Below, piece by piece: positions 11,081 to 22,661 of a DNA stretch of 64,000 bases. The stretch covers positions 2,232,001 through 2,296,000 of the forward strand of contig WJXW01000003.1 in assembly GCA_015832175.1 (NCBI GenBank), in the 5' to 3' direction. A program made the position numbers and the translations under genes. Source of the stretch: Paraphaeosphaeria minitans. Taxonomy: Eukaryota; Ascomycota; Dothideomycetes; Pleosporales; Didymosphaeriaceae. Position 1 is the first letter of the stretch. Every line of letters starts with the position of its first letter. Below the pieces are notes generated by a model, which was not told where the DNA came from, ran no database searches, and worked only from the letters and a program-made list of their open reading frames with translations.

Positions 11081-13567
11081 CCTTTTGTATACTCTTACTA
11101 TAACTATATGTTCTAAATATCTATATAGTGTAGTTAAGTAGTAATTCTTTTATTCTTTCTAATCACTAAATAAATAGTTTAAAGATTATTGTAATAGACC
11201 TTTTATAAAGGTCTTAGATCCAGAGTAAGCTTAGTAAAGAATCTCACAATCGCTATAGCTTTTTTACTTATATATTTAAGCGCTAGAAGCTCTACTTCTA
11301 TTATTAAAGTGGTAATTATGTTTTATTAAGCTACTTTCTATAGGATAGCTCCTCTAAATAATAGGATAATATATCTATAGGAAGATCGCTGTGATATTAG
11401 ATTATTAGCAAAAGAGGTATCTCTATATATTAGCAGATTAGGTCTATTATAGCTACTAAAGACTATAGCCTACTATCTAGTTTAATAGAGGTAAAGGATT
11501 ATATAGTTAATAGTAGCAAAGTGTTCTTTGCTTAGATTTATTAGAAAGTGTAATAGCTTTAACACTGCAAAAGCTATATCTAGGCGTAGCATAATTACTA
11601 TATAGAGAGCTAATCCTACTTCTTCTTAAAAGAACTTTATTTCTTAAAGAGTAGCTTCTCCTATACTTAGAATAAGATCTTCTACTAATAGAGGTATAGA
11701 AGAGAAGCTCCTAGAGTTTAAAAGGTTAAACTTTTTTATAATCTTATTAATATAGGTATTATAGACTAGAGAAATTAATCTTACTTCTCTATCCCTAATT
11801 ACTTAAACACCTAAGAACCACTCTACTAGTTCTTTTAATTTAATCTTATATTTGTTCGCAATCTTCTTTTAAAAATCTAGGGCTTCTTTCTCTTTACTCT
11901 TATAATAGAGAAGAAGAATGTTATTAATATAAAATAGAATAATAATACTTTAATTATTATTAAAGAAAAGGCATAGCTCTTCTAGTAAAGCTAAGAGTCT
12001 ATAAGATTAAAGTAATTTTGTAAATTCCTTATACTAAAGAAGTAGTAAATCTCTTAAGCTATATAAAGCTTAATTTAATCTTACACACTTTCCTAGCTTT
12101 TTAAAACTATTAGGTAATTTATAAGTTACTAGATTAGCGGCTATAATAAAAATATTTAGAAACGCTCCTACTATATTAAATTATAAGATTTCTAGATTAA
12201 ATTCTGCTGCTAGAGCTACAGCTAATTAGAAAGATCTTGCTACTAGGGTAGTAGTATAAGTAGAGTAGAGAGTATTCTTTTTCTAAAGATCTCCTCTTAT
12301 AATAATTTAAGCTTTACACTTTTTAAAGTATCTATTTTAATTAAACTTATAAGTAAAGACCTACTTTAAAGGAAGTAGTTACTCTAACACCTCTAATTAT
12401 TTAATCTCTATCTAGGTAGCTTTATCTTATAAAGTTAAGATCTCCTTATAAGCGGCAAGGAGGAATAGCTTCCTATATAGATAATTATAAAAGTGTTTCT
12501 ATAGGGTTAGCTCTAGTGTAAGCTTGTCTCTATAAGTCTAAGCTATATAAGACGCTCTAGGCGCCTTTCTAAGTATAGAAGCAAATACTATTATATTTAG
12601 TGTAATATATTCTTCTTACTTAGACTAGGCCTCTACTACTCCTAGTATAAACGTGTGTTCTAATATTATATTAAGATTACTTTAAAGATAATTAGTAATT
12701 AGTGTATAAGCACCTAGCTTCTACCTACCCCTTAGCTAATTGTTCTAATTATTTTACTTCCTTAATCTTCGTAATAGCAGATAGCGATTTATTAGTTAGT
12801 TAATTTCTAGTGCTTTACTATAATTTCGCCTACTTATTCTACTTGCCTCTAAATAGATCTGCCTTTACCTTCAGCGCGCTAGTAGGTTATCTATTTTATC
12901 TGGCGTAATTAAGTTATCTGCGCTAGGTTAATTAGTAACCTAATTAGTTTCTACTAATAAATAGGGTATTAAATCCCTAGATTCTAGTGGGCTAGCTCTC
13001 CTGGTAGTATTCTAGTAGCTACTAGATATCTCTTAATTACTTAATAGATTACTCCTAAGATTACCTAGCTCTAGTGTCTAATTAGGGGTTATAAGTCCTG
13101 TGTTTCTTTTCCTACTTAAGCAAATTCTTAACTACTAGCTAGCTAAGCCTATAGCTCGCTTAGTAGTAGGTACCTTAGGTTCCTAATTACTTAGCTAGCC
13201 TACTTTGCTTTTAATTACCTAAAAGTTATCTATAGGTCTAGTAGTAGTTCTTGTATACTTATTTATTTTAGGAAGAATATTAAGCGCGTCTTTATACACT
13301 TCTTCTAGATTGTTTAGCTCTCCTTCTTAGAGGCTTTCTACTATTTTTAATACTTCTATCTTTAGAATAGATTATTCCTCTAATCCTTTATAGAACAAGG
13401 ACTTATTAAACTTTACGTTTTGTGTGGTAATTACCTAATTAAGCTAGAGAATCTATATTTAGTAGATATTAGAAGCTTTATAGCCTACTAGATATTTAAT
13501 ATAGCCCCTAGGATTTACTTTAAATCCTCTTCTATCTTGCCTAGCTATACGCTCCTAATCTAAAGAG
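11080..13567 (-). pseudogene. pol: pol of Cop1-C: RT and RNase H part
   Basis: Read on the minus strand. Reverse transcriptase occupies roughly 12460 down to 11700. It includes a PLKWVFTYKF-type block, a VVRGD-type block, the GAFLN region and the catalytic box as LFYINNILLL (family YVDDILL, with both Asp now Asn) at about 11911-11935. RNase H follows at about 11420-11200 with motifs matching the copia family: ASFA.DL..RRSS, GGAI, TTS.TEAELLAL. The part nearer 13567 is the linker after integrase. The gene is cut at 13567 by Gy2-D and continues at 20712. Confidence 0.85.
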
Positions 13568-13760
13568 TGTAATGGGCTGGGGCATAGCCCCAGCCTTTGG
13601 AAGGATCTTAAGGAAAGGAACCGCCCTAAAAGAAGTGGACCTACTAAAGAAAACTCTTCTTATAAGCGGCACACCCCCCTATAGAGACTTAATACCTAGA
13701 ATTTATCTTTTATATTTAGCACTTATAGTTCTGTTTATTCTCTAAGGCTAGCCTATAATA
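13568..13760 (+). repeat. 5' LTR of Gy2-D, with terminal hairpin
   Basis: 193 bp, tgtaatggg to cctataata. Seven bases in lies a perfect 9 bp inverted repeat, ggctggggc and gccccagcc around ata. The hairpin is kept in Gy2-H. The outer half retains TpG/CpA pairs lost in the 3' LTR; the inner half shows the reverse. Confidence 0.93.
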
Positions 13761-13789
13761 TTAAATTCTAGGTCTTTTAGAAAAGAGTT

Positions 13790-15015
13790 GTTTAAAAGAA
13801 CAAAGAAACGTAACAGAGTCTAGAATAACCTACTAATAGATACCTTTAATATTGCTAAGTTAGTTAAACAACTACAGAACTTAATTACTACTAGAGACAA
13901 AGACCGCTCTACTATATAAATGCTATAACTCTAGAATAAAGAGCTGCGCGAGCTTTTTATACGCTAATAGGCTTACGCTAGCACTACTTTAGGCCTATCT
14001 ACTTCTACTATAGGGGGTAGATCTTTATTTACTAGTATAGACTAGCTAATCTTATAGTGTAAACTGCTCCTAAGCCTAACTAAGTTTAGGGGCTTAAAGA
14101 CACAGTTTAGGGCCTAAAAGGTTATAATAGATTATAAGCTCTAGGCTAATAAGCAGTTTATTAGCTCCCCCTAAAAGGAATAGGCGCTAATATAGGACTG
14201 CCTAGACAATAGTTCTTAGGACATAGTAGCGGCCTTCTACTAAACTAGGGGGGCGGACAGCTAGTTTAACCTATAGATGTTTATATAGTACCTTACCTTT
14301 ATATACACTAATAAACACGCCTAGTAAAAAGCTAAAGCACGCCTTAATATAATTAGGTAGAGCTTTAGAGAGAGTTTCTCTAACTTTTACGTCCGCTTTA
14401 AACAGACTTTAGTAGAGGTAGGTAGTAGCTAGTAGGGTAATACTAAGAAACTGCGTAAGTTACGCCGCGTAATCTAGCGCGATATCTATATAGTTACCCT
14501 TAACTATAACATTCTTAAAAGGGACTATAATGCGGCTATTACTAGGTTTTTATAGATTACAGCGGACCTTAAAATAGAGGCCCTAAAAAATAAGCTTACT
14601 ACTTAAGCTACCTTCTATAAAAGTGGCTAGCCCCCTTTTAAGGATAGTAATAGTAATGTCTATATAACTCCTATAGCGGCTTTAACCTTAACCTAGCCCT
14701 AAGCTAGCGAAGAGGTGGGTAAGTAGCGCCTAAACTAGATACCTAAATATATTTTTTAGTAATGCTAAAACGTAGGCGTGTACACTTGCTATAGTAAGCC
14801 TAACTATATAGCTAGAGCCTACCCTAATATAGTTTTACTCTAGGCAATTACGACCTAACCTTAGCACAATAAGATAAGTATCTAGTTAGGAAAAAAATAG
14901 CCCCTAGTCTAGCGCTAATATAGAGGCTAAGCGCGATAGCATTAATAGAGGTATAATTAGGGTAAGCTGTGATACTTAGAGTAGCTAAGACTAGGGTGGG
15001 CATAAATAGGCCTAC
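13790..15015 (+). pseudogene. gag: gag of Gy2-D
   Basis: Gag-like region between the LTR and the protease. A CCHC knuckle lies at 14781-14825: Cys (tac, now Tyr), tgc, tat, a KPN spacer, tat for His, and tac for the last Cys, in the context IARAxP. The start codon is not identifiable. Pol overlaps its 3' end in the -1 frame; the overlap lies between about 14880 and 15020. Many TAG/TAA stops are present. Confidence 0.7.
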
Positions 15016-15019
15016 CCCT

Positions 15020-18000
15020 ACCCTCTACGTCTTCCTTAATAGTACACAGTATGTAGAGGCCCTAATTAATATAGGGTGTAAATACTTTATAGTAATTAGC
15101 TCTAGGCTAGTAGATTTACTCTTACTATAGTGTATTATAATCCTAGTCTAAGAGCTAAAATAGGCCGCTAGGTTATTACTATAGACCCTTATTATAGAGA
15201 TAGTAGTAGTGGCTTATAATATATCTAGGTAGTAATAGACCTTTTACGCTTATATAATCCCTAACCTCTACTAGAATATAATTCTAAGGGCCCCTTAGCT
15301 AGCCAAGTCTAGAGTAGTAGTAGATATCTATAGCAGCAAAATTATAATTAGCGTAGCTAGAGGTTTTATTACTCTTAACACCTAGGTAGTAAAGAGGTAG
15401 GGCCTCCTCGCCACACTAGTAGATAAAAAGGATAATGTAACACCCTTTAATACTCTAGATAAAAACTAAGAAGGGGTATTCCTAACTTCGCTCTAAGATA
15501 TTACCTAGATACTTATAATAACGCTTCTTTGTATAGTAGGACCCCTACCCCCTTATAACATAGTAGGGCTAGGCCTTATTAAAGATAGTAGAACTCTCCC
15601 CTTAGAACTAGTAGAGTACGCTGCTATTTTTAATAAAACTAAAGTATTTAGCCTCTTACTATACTAGGGTACGTTAGACTACTATATCTACCTAAGGCGG
15701 ACTCTAAGCAGCTCCCTCTTAAAACTACCTTAGGGCCTACTATATAGCATATTTAGAGATTAGCTAGCAGAACTCTAGCGCTAACTTATAGAACTTATAG
15801 ATAAGGGCTAGATATAAGCTAGTTCCTCCTTAGTAGGCGCTCTAGTCTTTCTAGCCCTAAAGCTTAGGGGGAAATAGCGCCTATATATTAACTATTAGGA
15901 GATTAACGCAATCTCTAAGCTAGATTAGTATCCCCTCCTACTTATTAAAGAGACACTACGTACCCTTTCCTAGGCTATTTAGTTTATAAAAGTAAATATC
16001 TACGCTGCCTTTTATAAGCTGTAAGTTACAAAAGGGGAAGAATACTATATTATATTTTATACTTAGTTTAGCCTCTTTAAGTAGTTAGTAGTCCTATTTA
16101 GACTAACTAGGGTACTTACTATATTCTAGCGCTATATTAATAGCGCTCTAAAAGATACCCTAGGCGATATATATACAGCTTACCTAGATAATGTCCTTAT
16201 CTATATAATAGGGCCCCTACGCTAACACTAGGACTATATGCGATAAGTGCTAGGACTCCTATAGGAAGCTAGACTATATGTAGACTTAGAGAAATGTAAA
16301 TTCGCAATAATAGAGGTTAGGTACCTAGGGTATCTTATTATAGTAGGCAAGGCTATTTGCCCTAATCTAGTAAAGATATAAGTAATTAATTAATAGGACG
16401 CCCCCTCTATAATATATATAGTCTGCTACTTTATTAGCTTTACTAACTTCTATTACGACTTTTTCCCCTAATTCTCTAAGTAGGCTATACCCCTATATGC
16501 CCTTACTAAGAAAGGGGTCCCGTTTTAATAAGGCCCTAGGGAATAAGAGGCCTTCTAGGCCCTAAAGGACATGTTTGTATAGGGCCCTATCCTAGCGCTC
16601 TAGGACCTAGAGCGCGACACGCTAGTAGAGGCAGACTACTTAGGTAACACTACTAGGGCCTACCTCTCTTAACGTATTAAGGGGATCTAGCACTTTATAG
16701 CCTACTACTTTACGGCCCTAACACTAGCCTAGTAGAACTATACTATTTACAATAAAGAGCTACTTATAATTATATAGGCCTTATAAGTATAGAGACTAGA
16801 GTTAATAGAAGTAGCACGCCCCTTTAAAATTCTAATAGACTATAAAAACCTTAAATACTTTACAAAGATCTAAGAATTAAGTAAGCGCTAGCACTAGTAG
16901 TTAGAGTTACTCTCTACCTTTTACTTTTACCTCTACTACTAGCCTAGATCCTAAGTAGCCAGACTAAACGCACTAAGCTAGCGTAAGTAGGATATAGCCT
17001 AGTAAATAAGGACAAACGCTCTAATAATAGTGCCTAGGACTATTTAGGCTGTCCTAGTATAGACGCGATCTTTAATAGCGCTAGTAGAGACTTAGATTTT
17101 TACTAACACGCATCTATAAGCACTCTAGGACACAGCTATAGTAGAGTTCCCCCCCTACTATATTAGGCTTAAGGTAGTGCACTGTAGCAACTATATATTC
17201 CCTATAGTAGCTACTACCTCCTAATAAATTAGGGACTATATAATTAGTACGTATAGGTCCCTTCTATAATAAGGAGTCCTTTAGGTCCTAGCTTAGAAAC
17301 TTCTTACTACTGCTATTATATAGCACGCACATAAGTCTCTAGTTATAGGCTATTTTAGAAAGAATTCTACGTTTAAGATTATCTACTAGGACTACTACTA
17401 GGATAATATATCTAAAAATATTACCTAATTTGTGCGTAATTGCCACTGCGCGGGAGCGTATATAGACTAGCGGAAGTAGTAAGGTCTCCTATAGCTACTC
17501 CTAATTACAAACTAGTACTAGGCGCAACTCTTAATAGATTTTATAGTAGACCTTCCCTAGGCCTCTATAGTAGCACTGCGATACCTGCTTATAATTACTA
17601 ATAGGCTGTTAAAGTATATACAACTAGAAGCTATAACTTCTATAATAGTAAAATACTATGCAGCCCACTTCTATAATATATAGTAGCAGTTCTATAGCTT
17701 CCTTACTTTACTAATTATAGATAGAGGCTTAGACTAACTAGGAAAGTTCTAGACTACACTGTGTAAATTAACTAGAATAAAATAACTCCTCTCTATAGTA
17801 TACTACCCCTAGACTAACAGTAGCACAGAGAGGGCAAACTAGGAGGTACTTTTAGTCCTTTGCATTATAGTTAACTTTAAATAAATAGACTAGCTAAACT
17901 ACCTCCTAGCCTACTAGCTTATATTAAATAATAAAGCATTTACTATTATAGGCCTAAGCCTAAACTTTCTACTAAATAGATATTATATTAATCTCCTTAA

Positions 18001-18800
18001 GAGAATCCCCTTACTAGCGGAGTCTACCTATACCCATACTAGAAGGGTAAAGCACTTCCTAAACTATCTTAAAAAAAGGATAGCTTTAGTCTAGACTGCT
18101 ATTGCCTATAGATAGTAGTGTACTATAGAGGCTATAAACTGCACCTACTACCCTATAAAGTAATTCTAAGTTAGAGATAAGATATAGTTCTTACTATATA
18201 ACATAAAAACTAACTAGCTAAAGAAGAAACTTAACTAGCTTAAGGTTAAGTATACTATAATAGCTATGCTATCCTTACTTATAGTAACGCTAAACCTATC
18301 TAGTAATCTCTATAAGACTATTTATATTAATCTTCTTAAGTGAGCGGCAGATAATCCCCTACCTAGTTAGACCTAAGCTAACGCCTAGCTAGGCCTAGCC
18401 TTAGAGCTAAAAGAAGCGGACCTAGACCTACGCAAATAGGAAGTAGAGAAGGTCTTACGCATTAAGAACACCTAGGGAAAATAATAATAGGCGCTAGTAA
18501 AGTAGACTAAGTAGGTATTGCTAACTTAGGTGCTAGTTAAAAACATTATAGACACTATAGCTCTAGACTGCTTTAAGGCCGCCTAGGGGGACTATAGGCA
18601 CAATAATAGTCCTATCTAGCCTATAAAGAAGAACACATAAACATTATAAAGGAAGCTATAATAGGTATTTAAGAATTTATTCTTCTACTAACCTAGTAAA
18701 GGCGCTATCTATTTAAAAACTACTAAAGGCTATTAGCCCTAAGGTCACTATAACTAAAGCGGCACTAAAGTAATACTAAGTAGAAATAAAAGGGGGCTAT
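15020..18800 (+). pseudogene. pol: pol of Gy2-D: protease, RT, RNase H, integrase, chromodomain
   Basis: Frame -1 to gag. A protease-like ALINIGC motif (family ALIDSG) lies near 15058-15080. RT has the VNIYAAFYKL block (family D..AAFYR) near 15990 and the catalytic AYLDNVLIY box at 16178-16204, whose second Asp is now Asn. Integrase has a CHC zinc-finger region near 17330-17460, DFIVDLP near 17540, IDRG near 17720 and an NSSTERANQ block near 17815-17840. A chromodomain-like tail (EVEKVLRIKNT to ALDCFKA) lies at about 18440-18590. Stop codons at Gln/Trp sites throughout. Confidence 0.87.
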
Positions 18801-20513
18801 AATAACTATATTACTCTTCGCACTAGTGGCAGCGGCACCTAGAAAGGTGCACTAAGCTAGCCCTAGATAAAGACTTAGGTAGAGTTACTCTATAAGGCTC
18901 TTAATATAGGTTAAAAAGTATATACTATTAGGCTAGGGCTACTAAGAGGGTAGGGCAGCGTTAGCTAGGAGCTATTCTAAGTTACTCTATAATAGTGGCG
19001 AGTAGGTTAGTAGTCTACGCTTAGGTCTAGGTTATCTTATCTAGGCGCTAGCCTATACTCTCCTTAGATTACTAAATGTAATTTCCTATATTATTTATCT
19101 ACCCTACTATATTATTAGCTAACGCCACTAGATTCTAATTATAGTTACTACTACGCTAGACTAGAGTTATCTAGAGCAAAGGTGCTACTAGGGCTATGTC
19201 TATACTAGGGAGGGCGACTACTATTCTATTACTATGCTAAGGTAGAGGCACAGTAAGAGAGTCTAGCTTCTAGATTAGGCTAGAGTTCTTAAGCGCTAAG
19301 TTTAGGTACTGCTTATACTACTAGGCTAAGTAGTAGAACTTTACTATAAAGGTAGGCAGCGTTCTAGTTATAGACTTCTAGGGGTTAGTGCTATACATTT
19401 TAAAATCACAAATATGCAAATTACTATTAACCTAGCCTTGCTCTATATATTTAATCTAGAGGCGTAAAGCCCGCCTTAGGCCTAGGTTATTAGCAAAGGG
19501 GGCAGAATTATACTAGTAGGTAGCCTTAGTGTAATAGTAGGCGCCACAGGAGTAGCCCTAGAATAGTTAACAGCTATATAAACATTAATAATAGTCTAGA
19601 ATACAAGGCTATAGACTTACTTTATACGCCTAAGCTACTTTAGGCGCCTAATATATTTAATATATATAAGGCCTATATTAGGGTTAGCTAGCTCTTTATT
19701 TAAACTATCTCTTTAAAGGACTACGCTCTTAGCAACGCAGAGCTGCTTTAGAGTATAGGTAGGAGTAATAGGGTTAGGGTAATTAGCTAGTACACGCCTC
19801 TTAGAAGTTATAAAGAGGTAAAAGTAATTACTACTATTAAGCTACTGCGTAGGCGTGTTAAGGCTTTAGAGAATCTCTTTTACCTTAGTATTATTAATCT
19901 CCTCCTTAGTGTACACATAGCTAAACTTAGTAAGGCGCTAGTTTAGGTCTAAAGGGTTATTACTACTACTACTACTAGGACTAAAGATATCTACTAAGGC
20001 AGCGCTACCTTAGAGGCTATTATTAATAATATTAATATTAGCCGCAGCTATAAACAGAATACTAAAAAAAAGGGCTAGGAGGCTAATAAGAGCATAGGGG
20101 CGTATAGCGTAGGAATAAGAGAGGGACTAGATTAGGGCTAGAAAAAGACAGGGATAGAGGTAGTTATAGATAGTTAAAGAAGTTAGAATAGGCGTAGGTT
20201 AGGGTTAGTATAGGAAAGAGAGAGTAGAGAAGGGAAGAAGGAAAGTAGAGTAATATAGATATAAAGAGACCGCGATAGCAACGCACCGCTAAGGTAACAA
20301 ATATATAATAATTATATTAGAAAGGGTAGGAGCGCTGTCCTATCGCCTTATAATAATAAGGTAAATAAATAAACTACCTAATAAGGGCCCTCGCCCTAAG
20401 GCTGCCTTAGGGCCGCCTTTATACTACTACCTTACTATAGTATAATACTCCTAAGATCTCTAAGGCTTATTTTATAACTATAAGACATTTTAAACTAAGT
20501 AAGGTCTAGGGTA
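18800..20513 (+). other. Unexplained 1.7 kb after pol in Gy2-D
   Basis: An internal stretch between chromodomain and 3' LTR that matches no other part of the window. From about 19740 to 20380 one plus-strand frame, with TAA/TAG read as Gln or Trp, gives a Leu-rich segment (RRRVKALENLFYL) followed by a Thr run and a basic Arg/Gly/Glu-rich segment. Openness alone proves little here because TGA is rare. It could be an accessory 3' gene or the remains of an unrelated insertion. No LTRs or terminal repeats were found inside it. Confidence 0.4.
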
Positions 20514-20706
20514 TATAATAGGCTAGGGCATAGCCCTAGCCTTTAGAAGGATCTTAAAGAAAGGAACTGCCCTAAAAGAAGTAAACCTACTAAGGAAAAC
20601 TCTTCTTATAAGCGGCACACCCCCCTATAAAGACTTAATACCTAGAATTCATCCTTTACATTTGGCACTTACAGTTCTGTTTATTCTCTAAGGCTAGCCC
20701 ATAACA
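20514..20706 (+). repeat. 3' LTR of Gy2-D
   Basis: 193 bp, tataatagg to cccataaca, followed by aagag. The inner half is strongly mutated (ggctagggc) and the outer half keeps cattcatcc-like CpA/TpG pairs. Confidence 0.93.
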
Positions 20707-21703
20707 AAGAGTAAGCTTAGTAGCTATAGGCGTAGACAGCACTCTAGTTTAGATAAAGATTAGCTGTCCTATATTATATTTTTACTAGTTTAAAATAATA
20801 AAAATATTGTCTAAACTAAGCATCTAATATTTTATTAGGTAATTAATAGCCTAATACTAGGCTAGGAATTATTCCTTAGAGCTAGTATACTACTTATATA
20901 ATTTTAGGCCAGAGATTTAATAGTAGATTTGCGCTTATTTACATTTTAATTACTTTTGTTATAAGCTCCTAGCCTACTCTTTCTACAGCGCTATTAGGCT
21001 TATGCGTATAGAGTAGTAGTCTACTAATTATTATCCCTTCCTAATTAGCCTAAAATTTATACTAGAATTTCCCTCTCTATAAAAGTGTTACTGTATTATT
21101 GTCCTAGTAGATTTTTGTAATTTAAAGCTTGTATTTTGTATTAATAAGAGCTAAGAAATTCTACTACACTCTTATTATTTTAGAAAGCGTCTTTATTCTA
21201 AGATTAAAAACGTAAGGTTTCTTACTAAAATCTTCTTTAGTTAGTAAAATCTAGTTTTCTCTATTTTAAGTAGTAGGTATATCGAATAGATTCTAGAATA
21301 ATAAGTAAAATAGCCTAAGTAATTATTCTCTAGGTTTTCTAGAGATTGCCTAGGTTACGTGTATAGTAGTATAGTGCTTATAATCCTTTCTTAATATTCT
21401 AGTAATCTTTACACCTTAGGCTATAGTTACTAGAGCTTATAGAGCTCTACTTCCTGTATACCCTACTTAAAGGTGCTAGAGGTCCTTAGAATCTAATCTC
21501 TTAATATTAACCTAGGATAATCCTTTAGTAGTTACACTTATAATAGTTAGACAAGAGTAGATTAGGTTATATTATAGGAAAGTAAGGTTATACTTATATT
21601 TTAGGTCTACTAGGACAATACTTTATTCTAGACTTCTAATCTTAAAAGTGTAATCTAAACTAAGGTACTAAATCTTTGCTTTCTTTAAAAGAGCTTCTAA
21701 TAC
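20707..21703 (-). pseudogene. pol: pol of Cop1-C: integrase part
   Basis: Minus-strand translation matches copia integrase. It holds a DFSRKTYVF-like core (here DFSKKPYVF), an N-T-K-Y-K-L-Q block, the TDN-type motif as YQDNNTVT, and a HEPNGAAERAGQEL-like block (here HKPNSAVERVGQEL) ending in LWPKII. In these positions the catalytic D,D,E region is largely recognisable despite stops. The segment lies between the Gy2-D and Cop2-F1 insertions and joins 13567 on one side and 31325 on the other. Confidence 0.85.
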
Positions 21704-22015
21704 TGTCTATATAGTTTATTATACAAATAGCACTAAGTGAAATAGGGGCCTGCCTACCTATAAGGACCTGCACAAGGACCCCCTGCTTAGGTTAGCGCTA
21801 AGAGGTAGAGACTTTATAAGGCCCTACCTACCTATAAGGACCTGCATAAGGACCCCCTGCTTAGGTTAACGCTAAGAGGCAGAGACTTTATAAGGTCCTT
21901 AGTGCCCCTTTGTATAATAGACCAGACGTAATTAATTAAACCTACTTCTTACCCTTTGTATAATAGTATACTATTAACCCTTAAATGCTTAATTACAGAT
22001 TAAGCCAAACTAACA
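21704..22015 (+). repeat. 5' LTR of Cop2-F1
   Basis: 312 bp, tgtctata to aactaaca. It contains two tandem modules of about 75-80 bp, each with the block cctacctataaggacctgc, then gcttaggttarcgctaagagg and a tttataagg end. All five copies of this LTR in the window share the duplication. Confidence 0.92.
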
Positions 22016-22233
22016 CTAATAAGTGGTTAATTCTAATTAATTGCAAACTAGTAAGGTCTAAAAACAGAGCGCCCTATAAGCTAGATGTGTAGGCTCTGTA
22101 TTATTACCTTTACTAGAGATTAAATTTCAGATTATATAATAAGTAGAAATAAAGCGCGTATATTTATAAAGAGTTATATACTCTAGTCTAAGCTATTCTA
22201 TAGAAAAGAAAGGAGATAGTAAGCACATTTACA
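22016..22233 (+). other. 5' leader of Cop2-F1
   Basis: Non-coding leader between LTR and gag. It aligns with 42197-42410 of F2. It ends where Gy1-G inserted; the empty site in F2 reads cacatttataaccct. Confidence 0.7.
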
Positions 22234-22644
22234 TATTACGTACTAGATAACAACGTGGGACTTAGGCGCTTATAAAGGTGTAATAAAGCGGCGACAGGGT
22301 TACAAACGTAACAAAGAGACGCCAAGTAACTTAGATTAGGTTACGTAATGTGCTTAGTTACTTAGCAGCACTAAGTAGCAGAGCTAGTCACGTAAAGTAC
22401 TTAGTTACTTAGTGGCACTAAGCAGCAGAGCAGCTTTAGTATATAGAAACGCAAGAATAGGCTCTCTATACTTATGTTTAATCTGTTTATTAATCTATTG
22501 TTTAAATTCTAACAGACTAAATTATTAACTTGTTACACTTCGCAAGATACTATTATATTAATAAGACCTTCTACCTTCTATAAGTACTCCTGCCTAAGAA
22601 CCAACCTTAACCCTTTAGGACTAGCTACCCTCTCAGATTTAACA
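22234..22644 (+). repeat. 5' LTR of Gy1-G
   Basis: 411 bp, tattacgta to gatttaaca; same duplicated hairpin modules as in Gy1-A. Confidence 0.93.
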
Positions 22645-22661
22645 TCTTAAACACCCTTAAC

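Larger units (their letters stand above)
13568..20706 (+). mobile_element. Gy2-D: full-length Ty3/gypsy chromovirus, RIP-degraded
   Basis: 7139 bp with 193 bp LTRs and a perfect 5 bp duplication aagag (13563-13567 and 20707-20711), inserted in Cop1-C pol. Gag with a CCHC knuckle, then pol in the -1 frame, with protease, RT, RNase H, integrase and chromodomain. About 1.7 kb of unexplained sequence lies between the chromodomain and the 3' LTR. Base composition is richer in G+C than in Gy1. Confidence 0.92.

Noticed and set aside
14889..14897. A AAA AAA run as the Gy2 gag-pol frameshift site
   Set aside because: Gy2-H has gaacagag at the same place, so the A run in D is a product of mutation.
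18784..18796. aaaagggggc as the polypurine tract of Gy2-D
   Set aside because: The 3' LTR starts 1.7 kb further on, so it cannot be the priming tract unless the 1.7 kb is a later insertion, for which I see no borders.
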